This document shows positions 33,337 through 42,600 of a stretch of DNA of 64,000 nucleotides, piece by piece. The notes under the pieces were generated by a model. It made no database searches. It had not been told where the DNA came from and saw only the letters and a program-made list of their open reading frames with translations. Made by a program: the position numbers and the translations under genes. This stretch comes from Amycolatopsis australiensis (GTDB lineage: Bacteria > Actinomycetota > Actinomycetes > Mycobacteriales > Pseudonocardiaceae). Numbering within the stretch: the first letter of the stretch is position 1; each line of letters starts with the position of its first letter. Location of the stretch: assembly GCF_900119165.1 (NCBI RefSeq), contig NZ_FPJG01000006.1, positions 6,696,001 to 6,760,000 of the forward strand. Direction: 5' to 3'.

Positions 33337-34146
33337 GTGTTCTCGATCGGCGACTTCGCCCGCCACGGCCGGGTGTCGGTCCGCATGCTGCGTCATTACG
33401 ACGCACTCGGGCTGCTGCGCCCGGCACGCGTCGACCCCGCGACCGGCTACCGCAGTTACGAGGCGAGCCAGCTGGCGCGGCTCAACCGGATCGTCGCGCT
33501 GAAGGAGCTGGGGTTCACCCTCGAGCAGGTGGCCACGCTGCTGGCGGACGAGGTCCCGGCGGAGCGGGTCCGCGGCATGCTGACACTCCGGCGCGCGCAG
33601 CTGCAGGCGGCGCTGGCGGAGGGCGCCGCCCGGCTGGCGCGGGTGGAAGCCCGGCTGCGGACGATCGAGGACGAAGGCCGCCCGCCCGCGTACGACGTGG
33701 TGGTCAAGGAGCTGCCCGCGACGCGCGTGGTGGAGCTGACGGGCGTGGCGGCCGGGTTCGGCCCGGAGGCGATCGGCCCGGTGGTCCGTCCGCTGTGCGC
33801 GGAGCTGGGCCGCCGCCTCGCCTCGGCGGACGTCACGCCGGCGGGTCGTCTGACGTGCTACTACGAGCAGCGCGGCGAAGACGAGGTCGTGGTGCACGCG
33901 GCCGTCCCGGCGTCGGTGGGCGCCGGGGAGCTGAACGGCCTGGCGGTGGCGGAGCTGCCCCGGACGCGCGCGGCGACACTGGTCCACCACGGCGCGATCG
34001 ACGGCGTCCTGCCGAGCTGGCAGGCGGTGACCCGGTGGATCACCGCGCACGGACTCAGTTCGGCGGGGCCACAGCGGGAGCTGTACCTGGACTGCCCCGA
34101 TGACCCGGCGGCCTGGGTCACGGAGCTGCAGGAGCCGGTCAGCTAG
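33337..34146 (+). CDS. MerR-family regulator with GyrI-like effector domain
   Basis: 269 residues from GTG 33337. The MerR HTH (FSIGDFARHGRVSVRMLRHYD) is followed by YRSYEASQLARLNRIVALKELG and a coiled coil. Residues about 125-269 form a GyrI/AraC-effector-like ligand domain (VVKELPATRVVELTG, RELYLDCP). This layout is that of BmrR-type multidrug-sensing activators. The target may be the amidase gene or itself. It overlaps the convergent ArsR gene by 8 nt. Confidence 0.88.
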   Translation: MFSIGDFARHGRVSVRMLRHYDALGLLRPARVDPATGYRSYEASQLARLNRIVALKELGFTLEQVATLLADEVPAERVRGMLTLRRAQLQAALAEGAARLARVEARLRTIEDEGRPPAYDVVVKELPATRVVELTGVAAGFGPEAIGPVVRPLCAELGRRLASADVTPAGRLTCYYEQRGEDEVVVHAAVPASVGAGELNGLAVAELPRTRAATLVHHGAIDGVLPSWQAVTRWITAHGLSSAGPQRELYLDCPDDPAAWVTELQEPVS

Positions 34147-34501
34147 TCCGCGGGTGGTGGGCGTGCTCGCCCGACGGCAGGTCGCGATCCAGGTGGTCCG
34201 CGTGGTGCAGCGCCTGGGCCAGCAGCCCGCGCACGTGGTTGTCCGCCGCCGAGTAGTACACGAACGTTCCCTCACGGCGGCCCTTCACCAGGCCCGCCAG
34301 GCGCAGCTTGGCCAGGTGCTGGCTGACCGCCGTCGGGGCCGCGCCCGCCAGTTCCGCCAGGCACGCCACCGAGGACTCGCCCTGCAGCAGCGCCCACAGG
34401 ACCTTGATGCGGGTCGGGTCGGCCAGCAGGCGGAAGGACTCCGCCGCCAGGTGGACCTGCTCGTCGGTGGGCATGTCGAACTCCGGCAGCGACGCGTGCA
34501 T
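34139..34501 (-). CDS. ArsR/SmtB-family metalloregulator
   Basis: 120 residues. Winged HTH: FRLLADPTRIKVLWALLQGE, AELAGAAPTAVSQHLAKLRL, and the beta-hairpin GRREGTFVYYS. The C-terminal helix and tail contain several His (QALHHADHLDRDL, GEHAHHP), a likely zinc/nickel/cobalt site of the alpha5 type seen in SmtB and NmtR. It is divergent from a cation efflux gene, with a clear palindrome between them. Confidence 0.9.
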   Translation of the reverse strand: MHASLPEFDMPTDEQVHLAAESFRLLADPTRIKVLWALLQGESSVACLAELAGAAPTAVSQHLAKLRLAGLVKGRREGTFVYYSAADNHVRGLLAQALHHADHLDRDLPSGEHAHHPRTS

Positions 34502-34522
34502 GCCGAAACCCTACTACTTGCG

Positions 34523-34544
34523 TATCTGCGTGTCTGCGCAGATA
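34523..34544. promoter_or_regulatory. ArsR-type operator
   Basis: TATCTGCG, six bases, CGCAGATA: perfect 8-bp arms. It sits between the arsR start (34501) and the CDF start (34555), 11 bp before the latter. Spacing and symmetry match SmtB/ArsR operators. Confidence 0.7.
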
Positions 34545-34554
34545 GACTGGCACC

Positions 34555-35511
34555 ATGACCGGACACGGACACCGCCACTCCCGGTGGCGCCCCCACACGC
34601 ACGACACCGCCGACCGTGTCGACCACGCCCTCGAAACCAGCCGGCGCGGGTTGCGCACGCTCGGGTGGTCGTTCGCCGCGCTGTTCGTGACCGCTGTCGC
34701 GCAGCTCGTGCTCGTGCTGGTCACCGGGTCGGTCGCGCTGCTCGGCGACACGATCCACAACTTCGCCGACGCGCTGACCGCCGTTCCCCTCGGGATCGCG
34801 TTCCTGCTCGGCCGCCGGGCCGCCACCCGCCGCTACACCTACGGCCTCGGCCGCGCGGAAGACCTCGCCGGCGTGGTCGTCGTCCTGGTCGTCGCCGCTT
34901 CCGCCGTGCTCGTCGCGTACGAGTCGGTGCTGCGGCTGTTCGACCCGCAACCCGTCGGTCACCCGTGGGTGGTCGCCACCGCCGGGGTGATCGGCTTCGC
35001 CGGGAACGAGCTCGTCGCGCGGTACCGGATCAAGGTCGGCCGCGAGATCGGCTCCGCCGCGCTGGTGGCCGACGGCGTGCACGCCCGCACGGACGGCTTC
35101 ACGTCGCTGGCCGTCGTCGTCGGGGCCGCCGGGGTCGCGTTCGGCGTTCCCGTGGCGGACCCGATCGTCGGGCTCGGCATCACCGTCGCGATCCTGTTCG
35201 TCCTGCGCGACACCGCGAAGGAGGTGTTCCGGCGGCTGCTCGACGCCGTCGACCCGGCGTCGGTCGAGCTGGCCGAGCAGACGGCGCGTGCCGTCGACGG
35301 CGTGCTCGGCACCCGTGATCTGCGGATGCGCTGGATCGGCCACAGCCTGCGGGCCGAGCTGGCGGTGACGGTGGCGGCGGACCTGACGGTCGCCGAGGCC
35401 CACACGCTCGCGCACGAGGTGGAGCACCGGCTGGTGCACACGATCCCCCGGCTGGCCGCGGTGGTCGTCCACACCGAACCGGCCACCGGCGCGGAGCGGG
35501 TGGCGCACTAG
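34555..35511 (+). CDS. Cation diffusion facilitator (metal efflux) transporter
   Basis: 318 residues. His-rich N-terminus (GHGHRHSRWRPHTHD), then six hydrophobic helices. The CDF metal-site signature is LGDTIHNFADA in TM2 and ADGVHARTDGFTS in TM5. A cytoplasmic C-terminal domain follows. It exports Zn, Co, Ni or Cd in exchange for protons. The divergent ArsR regulator and the operator between them suggest metal-induced expression. Confidence 0.92.
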   Translation: MTGHGHRHSRWRPHTHDTADRVDHALETSRRGLRTLGWSFAALFVTAVAQLVLVLVTGSVALLGDTIHNFADALTAVPLGIAFLLGRRAATRRYTYGLGRAEDLAGVVVVLVVAASAVLVAYESVLRLFDPQPVGHPWVVATAGVIGFAGNELVARYRIKVGREIGSAALVADGVHARTDGFTSLAVVVGAAGVAFGVPVADPIVGLGITVAILFVLRDTAKEVFRRLLDAVDPASVELAEQTARAVDGVLGTRDLRMRWIGHSLRAELAVTVAADLTVAEAHTLAHEVEHRLVHTIPRLAAVVVHTEPATGAERVAH

Positions 35512-35550
35512 CTCCCGTTTTTGTCGGTGCCCTCCGCTAGCTTCGCGGCC

Positions 35551-37611
35551 ATGATCGACCACGCAGCGGAGATCGACCGGCTCCTGGACGGCCCGCCCGG
35601 CAAGCTCGCCTTCCGGGCGCTGTGCGCCGTCCTGCGGCGGGCGGGCAGCCCCGCGTCCCTCACCGAGCGCTGCGAACGTCGGCTCGCGGCGTGGCCCGAC
35701 GAAGTGCGCGAAGCGCCGTGGTCGTGGCTTGCCGCCTTGGCCGCGGGGCATTCGCGGCCCGGCTGGCGGCTCGCGCGGTCGATCGCGTTCCGCTCGGCGA
35801 ACTGCGGCACGGCCGACCCGCCGTTCCCGGATCCGCGGAACCACCCGGAGATCCGCGGCATCAGCACCCTGGACCTCGGCTCGTTCGCCGGCGACCGGCT
35901 CGCGGCCGTCGTCCGCGACTGGCCGCACTGGCCGGACCTGCGCTCACTGCGCACCGGCTGGCTCAGCCCGCTGGAGGCGGAACTGCTCGCCGACCTCGCG
36001 AACGCCCCGGAGCTCGCCCGGCTCGGCTCCCTGAGCCTGATCGGCGTGGGCGAAGACCTGTTCCACTTCGACCGGCCCCCGTTCCGGCCGCCCGCCGGAC
36101 GGCCGCTGCGCCTGCGCCACGCCGGGCTGCGCGCGCCCGACCTCGTGCACCTGCTCCGCTCGGGCCTGGTGCCGGACCTGCGGTCCGCCGACGTGATCGT
36201 GGGCAACGCCGGCGAAGCGCGCGATCTCGCGGCTTGCCCGGAACTGGCCCGGCTCGACCGGCTGGCGATCGGCTTCCGCTGCGGCCACAACCGGAGACAT
36301 CCGGGGTGGACGCCGTTCTTCGGCAACGTCGTCGAGGAGGACGACGAAGCCTGCGAGGCCTTCTTCGCCGGAGCGGACCTGACGGCCGTGAAGGCGCTGG
36401 CCATCCAGGGCATACCCCTGGGACTGGGGCGGGAAGGCCTCGGCGCGCGGGGCATGGCGGCCGTCGTCGCCTGCGGTGTCCTGCCGCGGCTGACCGAGCT
36501 GACGCTCACCCTGCTGCCGTTGGGCGACGGCCCGCTCGCCCGGGTCGTCGCGGCACTCGACCACGACCGCGTCGAGAAGCTCGCGCTCACCGATGTCGTG
36601 GCCACGGACCTGACGGCCGCCGCGTTCGCCGGGACCTTCCCGCGGTTGAAGCACCTCGACCTGAGCCGCAACTACCTCACCGAAACCGGCGCCCGGCACC
36701 TGGCTGCCGGCGTCCGGTTACCGGCGCTGGAACACCTCGACCTGTCCGGCAAGAGCGGCTCGCCGTACTACGCGCGTCCCGCCGTTCAGCCGATCGGGGA
36801 CGCCGGAGCCGAGGCGTGGGCCGTCTCCCCCAACGCGGTCAACCTGACCTCGCTGAAGCTCTCGGCCACCGGAGTCGGCAGCAAGGGCCTCGGCGCCCTG
36901 CTGCGGCCGGAGCACCTCCGGCACCTCGCCGGCCTGGACGTCTCCGGCAATCCGCTGAGCTGGCCCGACGACGGTCCGTTCCCGCCGGACCTACGCACCC
37001 TCGACCTCGCCGCGTGCGGACTCGGCGACGGCGACGTCCGCGCCTTGACGGCGTCCGGGCCCGCGCCCGCCCTGACCGGGATCTCGCTGGCCTACAACAC
37101 CGTCGGCTCGGCCGGGGCGAAGGCGCTCGCGTCCTGGAGCGCGCTGCCCCGGCTGAGCGAGCTGAACCTGCACGACAACGTGATCGGCGACGACGGCCTC
37201 GCCGGGCTGGCCGCCTCGCAGGCGGCACAGCTGCTGGTCGAACTGGACCTGGAGCAGGACTGCTGGAACGCCGCCCGGCGGCCGTCCGGCGTTCCGCTGC
37301 CGCCGGAAGTCGTCGATCCCGCGTCCTTCCCGAACCTCGACGCGCTGTTCCTCGGCGTCGTCGACGAGTACCACGGCGCTCGCCTCTCCAGCGGTTTCCC
37401 GCCCGCCGTCCAGGCGGAGCTCGCCGCGTCGGACACGGCCCGGCCCGAGCTGGTCGCCTTCCTCACCCACCTCGATCCGGACGCCGAGGGCAGCGATTTC
37501 CCGCCGGATCCCAGCCACGACTTCCGGTCCCGCGTCGCCGCCCGGCACGCCGAGTGCGTCGCCGGGGCCCGGGAGTTCGCCCGCGAGCTGCGGGACGGCG
37601 GAGGCTCATGA
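35551..37611 (+). CDS. Leucine-rich-repeat protein
   Basis: 686 residues from ATG 35551. The first 200 residues are not LRR-like but contain a segment similar to the TIGR02996 repeat-companion (an RxLADxL-type helix). From about residue 200 on, irregular ribonuclease-inhibitor-like repeats appear: LKHLDLSRNYLTETGARHLA, LEHLDLSG, LTSLKLSATGVGSKGLGALL, LSELNLHDNVIGDDGLAGLA. There is no signal peptide, so it is cytoplasmic, probably binding protein partners. Function unknown. It overlaps the convergent MFS gene by 6 nt. Confidence 0.8.
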   Translation: MIDHAAEIDRLLDGPPGKLAFRALCAVLRRAGSPASLTERCERRLAAWPDEVREAPWSWLAALAAGHSRPGWRLARSIAFRSANCGTADPPFPDPRNHPEIRGISTLDLGSFAGDRLAAVVRDWPHWPDLRSLRTGWLSPLEAELLADLANAPELARLGSLSLIGVGEDLFHFDRPPFRPPAGRPLRLRHAGLRAPDLVHLLRSGLVPDLRSADVIVGNAGEARDLAACPELARLDRLAIGFRCGHNRRHPGWTPFFGNVVEEDDEACEAFFAGADLTAVKALAIQGIPLGLGREGLGARGMAAVVACGVLPRLTELTLTLLPLGDGPLARVVAALDHDRVEKLALTDVVATDLTAAAFAGTFPRLKHLDLSRNYLTETGARHLAAGVRLPALEHLDLSGKSGSPYYARPAVQPIGDAGAEAWAVSPNAVNLTSLKLSATGVGSKGLGALLRPEHLRHLAGLDVSGNPLSWPDDGPFPPDLRTLDLAACGLGDGDVRALTASGPAPALTGISLAYNTVGSAGAKALASWSALPRLSELNLHDNVIGDDGLAGLAASQAAQLLVELDLEQDCWNAARRPSGVPLPPEVVDPASFPNLDALFLGVVDEYHGARLSSGFPPAVQAELAASDTARPELVAFLTHLDPDAEGSDFPPDPSHDFRSRVAARHAECVAGAREFARELRDGGGS

Positions 37612-38802
37612 ACAGACCGGCTCCGCCACCGGCTCCGGCTTCCGGCTCAGCACCCCGGCGAACACCGCCGCCAGCACGCACAGCACCACCGGCACCGCGA
37701 ACGTCACGTTCAGCGGCATCCACCGCGTCAGACCGCCGATCAACGCCGGCCCGGCCAGGAGGCCCACGTACCCGAGCCCGACCACCCGGGCCATCAACGC
37801 CCCCGACGCGCGGGTGCTCAGGTTGCCCGCCGCCGTGAACAGCTGCGGGACGCCGCCGGAGAGGCCCAGCCCGAACAGCGCCCAGCCCACCAGGGACAAC
37901 GGCACCCACGGAGCGGCCGCGGCCGTCGTCAGGCCGACCGCCGCCAGCGTCGCGCCGTAGCGGACGATCGCCGCCGGGCCGGCCCAGGCCGCCACGCGGT
38001 CGGTCAGGAAGCGGCCCGTCGTCATCGCCACGGCGAACGCGCCGTACGCCAGCGCCGCCGTCGAGGCCGAGGTCCCGAGCACCTTCTCCATGTGCAGGGC
38101 GGCCCAGTCGTTCGCCACGCCCTCCGAGAGCATCAGCGCCAGCGCGAGCAGGCCGAGCAGCCACACCACGCGTCCCGGCGGCCGCCGGCGAGCGGGCTCG
38201 GCCGGTGCTGCCTCCGCGTCCGCCGAAGGCGCGTCCGACGGCTCCATCAGGAACCGCGCGGACACCAGCGAAAGCACCACGCACAGCAGGCCGGTGGCGG
38301 TGAGCGTGACGCCGGTGGGCACGCCCGCGCCGAGCGTCGCCGCGCCGATGACCGCGGCGATCGCGCCGCCGATCGACCACATCGCGTGGAACGCCGCCAT
38401 GATCGGCCGCGGATAGGCCCGTTCCACGACGACGGCGTGCGCGTTCATGCCGACGTCGATGGCGCCGTTGCCGAAGCCGAACAGGAGCAGCGTCAGTCCC
38501 AGCGTCCACCACGAGTTCGCGAAGCCCGGCCCGCACAGGGCGAGCCCGAGCAGCACCCCGGCGGCCGGGACGAGCCGGCGGTGGCCGAGCCGGTCGACGA
38601 GCGGGCCCGCCACCTGCATGCCGGCGAACGCGGCGCCGCCGAGCACCAGCAGCAGCGCGCCCAGCGTGCTGTGCGAGATGCCGGTCGCGCGCTCGACGTC
38701 CGGGATGTGCACCACCCACATGCCCATCCCGAACCCGTTGAGGGCGAAGAACATGAAGGTCGCGAACCGGGCGGCACGCGGGCGGGGCGAAGCGGTCGTC
38801 AT
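37606..38802 (-). CDS. MFS transporter (sugar-type)
   Basis: 398 residues from ATG 38802, which overlaps the stop of the DeoR gene (ATGA). Twelve helices; FFALNGFGMGMWVVHIPDV and DRLGHRRLVPAAG belong to the FucP/YbjJ-like MFS branch, where proteins such as YbjJ lie beside DeoR regulators. Coupling to a DeoR repressor suggests a sugar or sugar-derivative substrate. Confidence 0.82.
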   Translation of the reverse strand: MTTASPRPRAARFATFMFFALNGFGMGMWVVHIPDVERATGISHSTLGALLLVLGGAAFAGMQVAGPLVDRLGHRRLVPAAGVLLGLALCGPGFANSWWTLGLTLLLFGFGNGAIDVGMNAHAVVVERAYPRPIMAAFHAMWSIGGAIAAVIGAATLGAGVPTGVTLTATGLLCVVLSLVSARFLMEPSDAPSADAEAAPAEPARRRPPGRVVWLLGLLALALMLSEGVANDWAALHMEKVLGTSASTAALAYGAFAVAMTTGRFLTDRVAAWAGPAAIVRYGATLAAVGLTTAAAAPWVPLSLVGWALFGLGLSGGVPQLFTAAGNLSTRASGALMARVVGLGYVGLLAGPALIGGLTRWMPLNVTFAVPVVLCVLAAVFAGVLSRKPEPVAEPVCS

Positions 38803-39575
38803 CGGCTCTCCGTGGGGACGGCGACGTGCACCAGCACGCCGTGTTCGGCCAGCGCCGCGCGCTGGTCTTCGGGTGCGCCAGGGTCGGTGATCACCACGTC
38901 GGCCCGGTCGGCGGCGCAGACGTGGGCGAGCGCGGCCCGGCCCCACTTGGCGCCGTCGGCGAGCACGATCGCCCGCGCCGCCACCGCCAGGGCCGTCTGC
39001 TTGACCTCGGCGTCGCCGAGGTCGAAGGCGGTCAGTCCGGAACGGACATCGAACGCGCACGGGCTCAGCACGGCGACGTCGAATCGCAGCGCCCGCAGCG
39101 AAGCCAGCGTCAGCGGCCCGGTCAGGGACTGCTCCCCCGGCCTCGGCTCGCCGCCGGGCAGCAGCAGCCGCACGCCCGGTGCGTCGGCCAGCTCGCGGAC
39201 CGCGTGCAGCGACAGCGGCATCACGGTGACCGCGCGCCCGCGCAGCAGCCGCGCCAGTTCCAGCGCCGTGGTGCCGCCGTCGAGGACGATGGTTTCGCCG
39301 TCGCGGACCAGCTCCGCCGCCGCGGCCGCGATGGCCCGCTTCGCCGCGATCGCGGCCGTCGCCCGCGCCGCGAACGGCGGCTCGATCCCCGACGGCGACG
39401 CCGGGACCGCGCCGCCGTGCACGCGCCGCAGCACGCCCCGGGCGGCCAGCTGATCGAGGTCGCGGCGCACGGTCATCTCCGACGCGCCGGTCGCCGCCGC
39501 CAGCTCCGCGACCGCCACCTGGTCGGTGCCGCGCAGCCGCTCCACGATGATCCGCTGCCGTTCCGCACTCTTCAC
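38799..39575 (-). CDS. DeoR-family regulator
   Basis: 258 residues from GTG 39575. An in-frame start at 39608 would run into the inverted-repeat operator, so I prefer 39575. HTH: ERQRIIVERL, VAELAAATGASEMTVRRDL, then RRVHGGAV. The DeoR C-terminal effector domain (VLDGGTTALELARLL, phosphosugar-binding) follows. It is co-transcribed with the MFS gene and likely represses it. Confidence 0.88.
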   Translation of the reverse strand: MKSAERQRIIVERLRGTDQVAVAELAAATGASEMTVRRDLDQLAARGVLRRVHGGAVPASPSGIEPPFAARATAAIAAKRAIAAAAAELVRDGETIVLDGGTTALELARLLRGRAVTVMPLSLHAVRELADAPGVRLLLPGGEPRPGEQSLTGPLTLASLRALRFDVAVLSPCAFDVRSGLTAFDLGDAEVKQTALAVAARAIVLADGAKWGRAALAHVCAADRADVVITDPGAPEDQRAALAEHGVLVHVAVPTESR

Positions 39576-39600
39576 CCCGCGATGCTCGCAAGACACGCGG

Positions 39601-39646
39601 GTTCGCACAACCGAATTGTTCGATCACTCACGACGTTTGTGCGAAC
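39601..39646. promoter_or_regulatory. Paired inverted sites between DeoR and TetR genes
   Basis: GTTCGCACAA (39601..39610) is repeated exactly in inverse as TTGTGCGAAC (39637..39646), with 26 bp between. It lies directly upstream of the DeoR gene. DeoR proteins commonly bind spaced repeats, so this is a good operator candidate. Confidence 0.55.
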
Positions 39647-39698
39647 GATCGCTGCGGCATGATGGTCCCGTGCACGCCGCCGAGACCACCGCGACCCC

Positions 39699-40286
39699 GT
39701 GACCGGGGGCTACCTGAAAGGCCGGATCCGCCGCGAGGACATCATCACCGCGGCGGCCGCGGCCTACGGCGAACTCGGCTACCACGGCTCGTCCCTGCGG
39801 GAGATCGCCAAGCGCGTCGGCATCTCCCACGCCGGCCTCCTGTACTACTTCCCCACCAAGGAGGCCCTGCTCGCGGCCGTGCTCGAACGGCGCGACGCGG
39901 AGGACTCCGAGCGCGAGCGGCTGACCGTGCCGCCCGGGCTCGAAGTCCTGCGCCACTTCGTCGCGCTGGCCGAGCACAACGTCCGCCACCCCGGCATCGT
40001 CGACCTGTACTCGCGGCTCGCCGCCGAAGCGGTCGCCCCGGACCACCCGGCGCACGAGTACTTCGTGCGCCACTACCGGGCCGCGCGCGACGGCGTGCGC
40101 GAGTCGTTCGAAGCCCTCGCCGCCCGCGGCGAGCTGCGTCCCGGGGTCGACCCCGGGACGGCGGCGCTGACGTTCATCGCGCTGATGGACGGCCTGCAGG
40201 TGCAGTGGCTGACCGTCCCCGGCGACGTCGACCTGGTCGGCTCGCTGCGCTTCTACCTGCAGAACCTGCTCACCGTCCCGCTCTAG
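39699..40286 (+). CDS. TetR-family regulator
   Basis: 195 residues from GTG 39699. The HTH is typical: IITAAAAAYGELGYHGSSLR, EIAKRVGISHAGLLYYFPTK. The C-terminal domain (about 75-195) has the TetR_C-type VDPGTAALTFIALMDGLQVQWL pattern. It converges on the sugar dehydrogenase gene and overlaps it by 4 nt. It could regulate the DeoR/MFS or the Gfo/isomerase genes; unproven. Confidence 0.9.
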   Translation: MTGGYLKGRIRREDIITAAAAAYGELGYHGSSLREIAKRVGISHAGLLYYFPTKEALLAAVLERRDAEDSERERLTVPPGLEVLRHFVALAEHNVRHPGIVDLYSRLAAEAVAPDHPAHEYFVRHYRAARDGVRESFEALAARGELRPGVDPGTAALTFIALMDGLQVQWLTVPGDVDLVGSLRFYLQNLLTVPL

Positions 40287-41383
40287 AGGGTCTTCGCGTA
40301 CGGGTCCCAGCCCGGCGGCAGCAGCGGCGGGACGTCGGCGCTGCTGCCGACCTCGACCGGCCGGCCGCCGGTGAGCGACTCGTCGATGGCCAGCATCGCG
40401 TCGAGCACGTGGTAGGCCAGCTCGCCGGACGCTCGCTCCGGGACCCCGGCCCGGATCGCCCTGGCCAGCTCCAGCGTGCCGGTGCCGCGCGAGGCCGGGT
40501 GGCCTTCCGGCGCCAGCTCTTCCGGCTCGTCGTGGCCGAGCAGGTGCAGCGTGGTCGGCGGGTCGAACCGGTTGGGGTCGGGCAGCACGGCGGTGCCGAG
40601 CGTGCCGGTCAGCTCGACCAGCCCGGCGCGCTTGAGCGCCGAGTCGAAGCTCAGGACCAGCTGCGCGGAGCCGCGTTCGAACTCGACGAGCGCGGTGACC
40701 GTCGTCGGCACCAGCACCGGGAACTCCGTGCCCGCCCGCGGCCCGGAGCCGATGACGCGCGTGTCGCGCGCCCGCGCGCCGGCCGCGGTGACCCGCCGGA
40801 CCGGGCCGAGCAGGTGCACCAGCGCCGTCAGGTAGTACGGGCCCATGTCGAGCAGCGGCCCGCCGCCCGCCTGGAAGTAGAACTCGGGCGCCGGGTGCCA
40901 CACCTCCGGTCCCGGCACCTGGAACAGCGCCAGCGCGGTGAGGGGACGGCCGATCCGGCCCGCGTCGACGGCGCGCCGCGCGGTCTGCAGCGCCGCGCCG
41001 AGCACGGTGTCGGGCGCGCTCGCCACGCGCAGGCCCTTCTCGCGGGCGCGGTCGAGCAGCTTGCGGCCGGTCTGGCGGTCCAGGGCCAGCGGCTTCTCGG
41101 CCCAGACGTGCTTGCCCGCTTCCAGCGCGGCGAGCCCGACCTCGACGTGTGCCGCGGGCAGGGTCAGGTTGACGACGATCTCGACTTCCGGGTCGTCCAG
41201 CAGCTCGGCCACGGTGCCCGGACGCGGCACGCCGTACTCGGCCGCGCGGGCCGCGGCGCGCCCGGTGTCGAGGTCGGCGACCCGCAGCACGCGCACGTCC
41301 GGGAAGCTCGTCAGGTTCTCCAGGTACGTGCCGCTGATGACGCCGGCGCCGACGATGCCGACGCCGACCGGCCCGCCGGTCAC
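40283..41383 (-). CDS. Gfo/Idh/MocA-family sugar dehydrogenase
   Basis: 366 residues from GTG 41383 (GTGA overlap with the preceding isomerase gene). Rossmann motif VGIVGAGVISGTYLENL, then the family hallmark EAGKHVWAEKPLAL with the catalytic Lys. GGGPLLDMGPYYLTALVHLL lies in the second domain. It is an NAD(P)-dependent oxidoreductase acting on a sugar or inositol. It works with the coupled TIM-barrel isomerase. Confidence 0.9.
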   Translation of the reverse strand: MTGGPVGVGIVGAGVISGTYLENLTSFPDVRVLRVADLDTGRAAARAAEYGVPRPGTVAELLDDPEVEIVVNLTLPAAHVEVGLAALEAGKHVWAEKPLALDRQTGRKLLDRAREKGLRVASAPDTVLGAALQTARRAVDAGRIGRPLTALALFQVPGPEVWHPAPEFYFQAGGGPLLDMGPYYLTALVHLLGPVRRVTAAGARARDTRVIGSGPRAGTEFPVLVPTTVTALVEFERGSAQLVLSFDSALKRAGLVELTGTLGTAVLPDPNRFDPPTTLHLLGHDEPEELAPEGHPASRGTGTLELARAIRAGVPERASGELAYHVLDAMLAIDESLTGGRPVEVGSSADVPPLLPPGWDPYAKTL

Positions 41384-42114
41384 CGCGCGCCGCCGGTCAG
41401 GAAGGCGCGGCTGGCGGCGATGGCCTCGAACAGGTCGCCGTCGAAGGCGTCGAACTCGATCACGCGCAGCGCGTCCGGCGCGGCGGCGAGCACCTCGGCG
41501 ACCGGCACGCGGCCCTGGCCGGCGGGGACCTGGCCGGTGGCGTCGGTGGCGAGCCCGCCGTCCTTGACGTGGATCGCGCGGACCCGGTCGCCGAGCCGCC
41601 GCAGCAGGGCGGGCGCGTCCTCGCCGCCCGCGGTCGCCCAGTACGTGTCGACCTCCAGCGCCACGGCCGGGTCGAGCTGCGCGGCGAACACCTCGAGCGC
41701 GCTGCGGCCGTCGATCCGCGACTGCAGCTCCCACCAGTGGTTGTGGTAGCCGGCCCGCACGCCGTGCCCGGCCGCGACCTCGGCGGCGGCGTTGAGCGCG
41801 TCCGCGGTGGCCGCGATGTCGGCGGGGTCCTGCCAGCGCTCCGGCGCGACCATCGGGTCGATCACCAGGCCGATGCCCAGCTCGGCCGCCGCGGCGAACA
41901 CGGCGTGCTGGTCGGCGCCGACGAGCCGCGCGTGCGCGGTCGGCGCGCTCAGGCCGTTCGCGGGCAGCCCGGCCCGCAGCGCTTCGACGTTTTCGACGAC
42001 GCCGTAGGGCTCGACCCGCGTGAAGCCGATCGCGGCGAGCCGCCGCAGGGTGTCGGCGGGGTCGGCCGCGAAGGCGTCGCGGACTGAGTACAGCTGCACG
42101 GAAAGCTCGCTCAT
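41380..42114 (-). CDS. Sugar phosphate isomerase/epimerase (AP endonuclease 2 TIM barrel)
   Basis: 244 residues. TIM barrel of the xylose-isomerase-like superfamily: SVQLYSVRDAFAADPADTL, GYHNHWWELQ, LEVDTYWATAGG, IHVKDGG and VIEFDAFDGD supply the metal-binding His/Asp/Glu set. It is probably an inosose- or ketose-type isomerase. Overlap with the dehydrogenase indicates one catabolic operon. Confidence 0.88.
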   Translation of the reverse strand: MSELSVQLYSVRDAFAADPADTLRRLAAIGFTRVEPYGVVENVEALRAGLPANGLSAPTAHARLVGADQHAVFAAAAELGIGLVIDPMVAPERWQDPADIAATADALNAAAEVAAGHGVRAGYHNHWWELQSRIDGRSALEVFAAQLDPAVALEVDTYWATAGGEDAPALLRRLGDRVRAIHVKDGGLATDATGQVPAGQGRVPVAEVLAAAPDALRVIEFDAFDGDLFEAIAASRAFLTGGAR

Positions 42115-42135
42115 CCCCAGCTCCTGAGGTCACGG

Positions 42136-42151
42136 TGGCACCTGGCTGCCA
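42136..42151. promoter_or_regulatory. Inverted repeat upstream of isomerase gene
   Basis: TGGCA, six bases, TGCCA, in a stretch that also repeats TGGCACC at 42175..42181. It lies 22 bp upstream of the isomerase start. Candidate LacI- or ROK-type operator; regulator unknown. Confidence 0.35.
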
Positions 42152-42327
42152 AATTTCTACCACCTGGTCAAAATTGGCACCAGGGAATTCCCCGCCCCGT
42201 CCACCGGACGGCCGCAGGCCGGGTGCCCGAGGTCACGGGGTCCGGTGTTTTGGCGAGCGCCCCGTGGGGCAGTAACGCCTTTGAACGGGGGTCAAGCCCG
42301 AGCCGATCCGACGCGGGAGGTGCGGCA

Positions 42328-42522
42328 GTGGACTGGGCAGGGGACGAAGCGGACACGGGGGCCGTCGGCCACCCGCTGTCCCGTCGCGACCTGACGGAAC
42401 TGTCCGAGGCCGCGCGCGACCTCGACCGGCGGATCGAGCAGCACCTCGCCCGGCTGCGCCGCGAACGCGCCGAACGCGCCCGCGACATCATCCCCGACCA
42501 GCGCCTTCGCCCGAGCGGCTGA
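42328..42522 (+). CDS. Small helical protein
   Basis: 64 residues from GTG 42328 with GGGAGGT upstream. One long charged helix (LTELSEAARDLDRRIEQHLA, then RLRRERAERARDI) suggests a coiled coil. No family recognised. Confidence 0.55.
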   Translation: MDWAGDEADTGAVGHPLSRRDLTELSEAARDLDRRIEQHLARLRRERAERARDIIPDQRLRPSG

Positions 42523-42600
42523 CCTCGCCTTCACCGCGCGGACCCGGACTACTACGCTGGGTGGCCCATCGCCACCCGCCGAAGTCCTGCGAGGTCGCCC

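Noticed and set aside
32034..33386. 450-codon minus-strand frame
   Set aside because: Antisense to the amidase, whose catalytic triad is clear on the plus strand.
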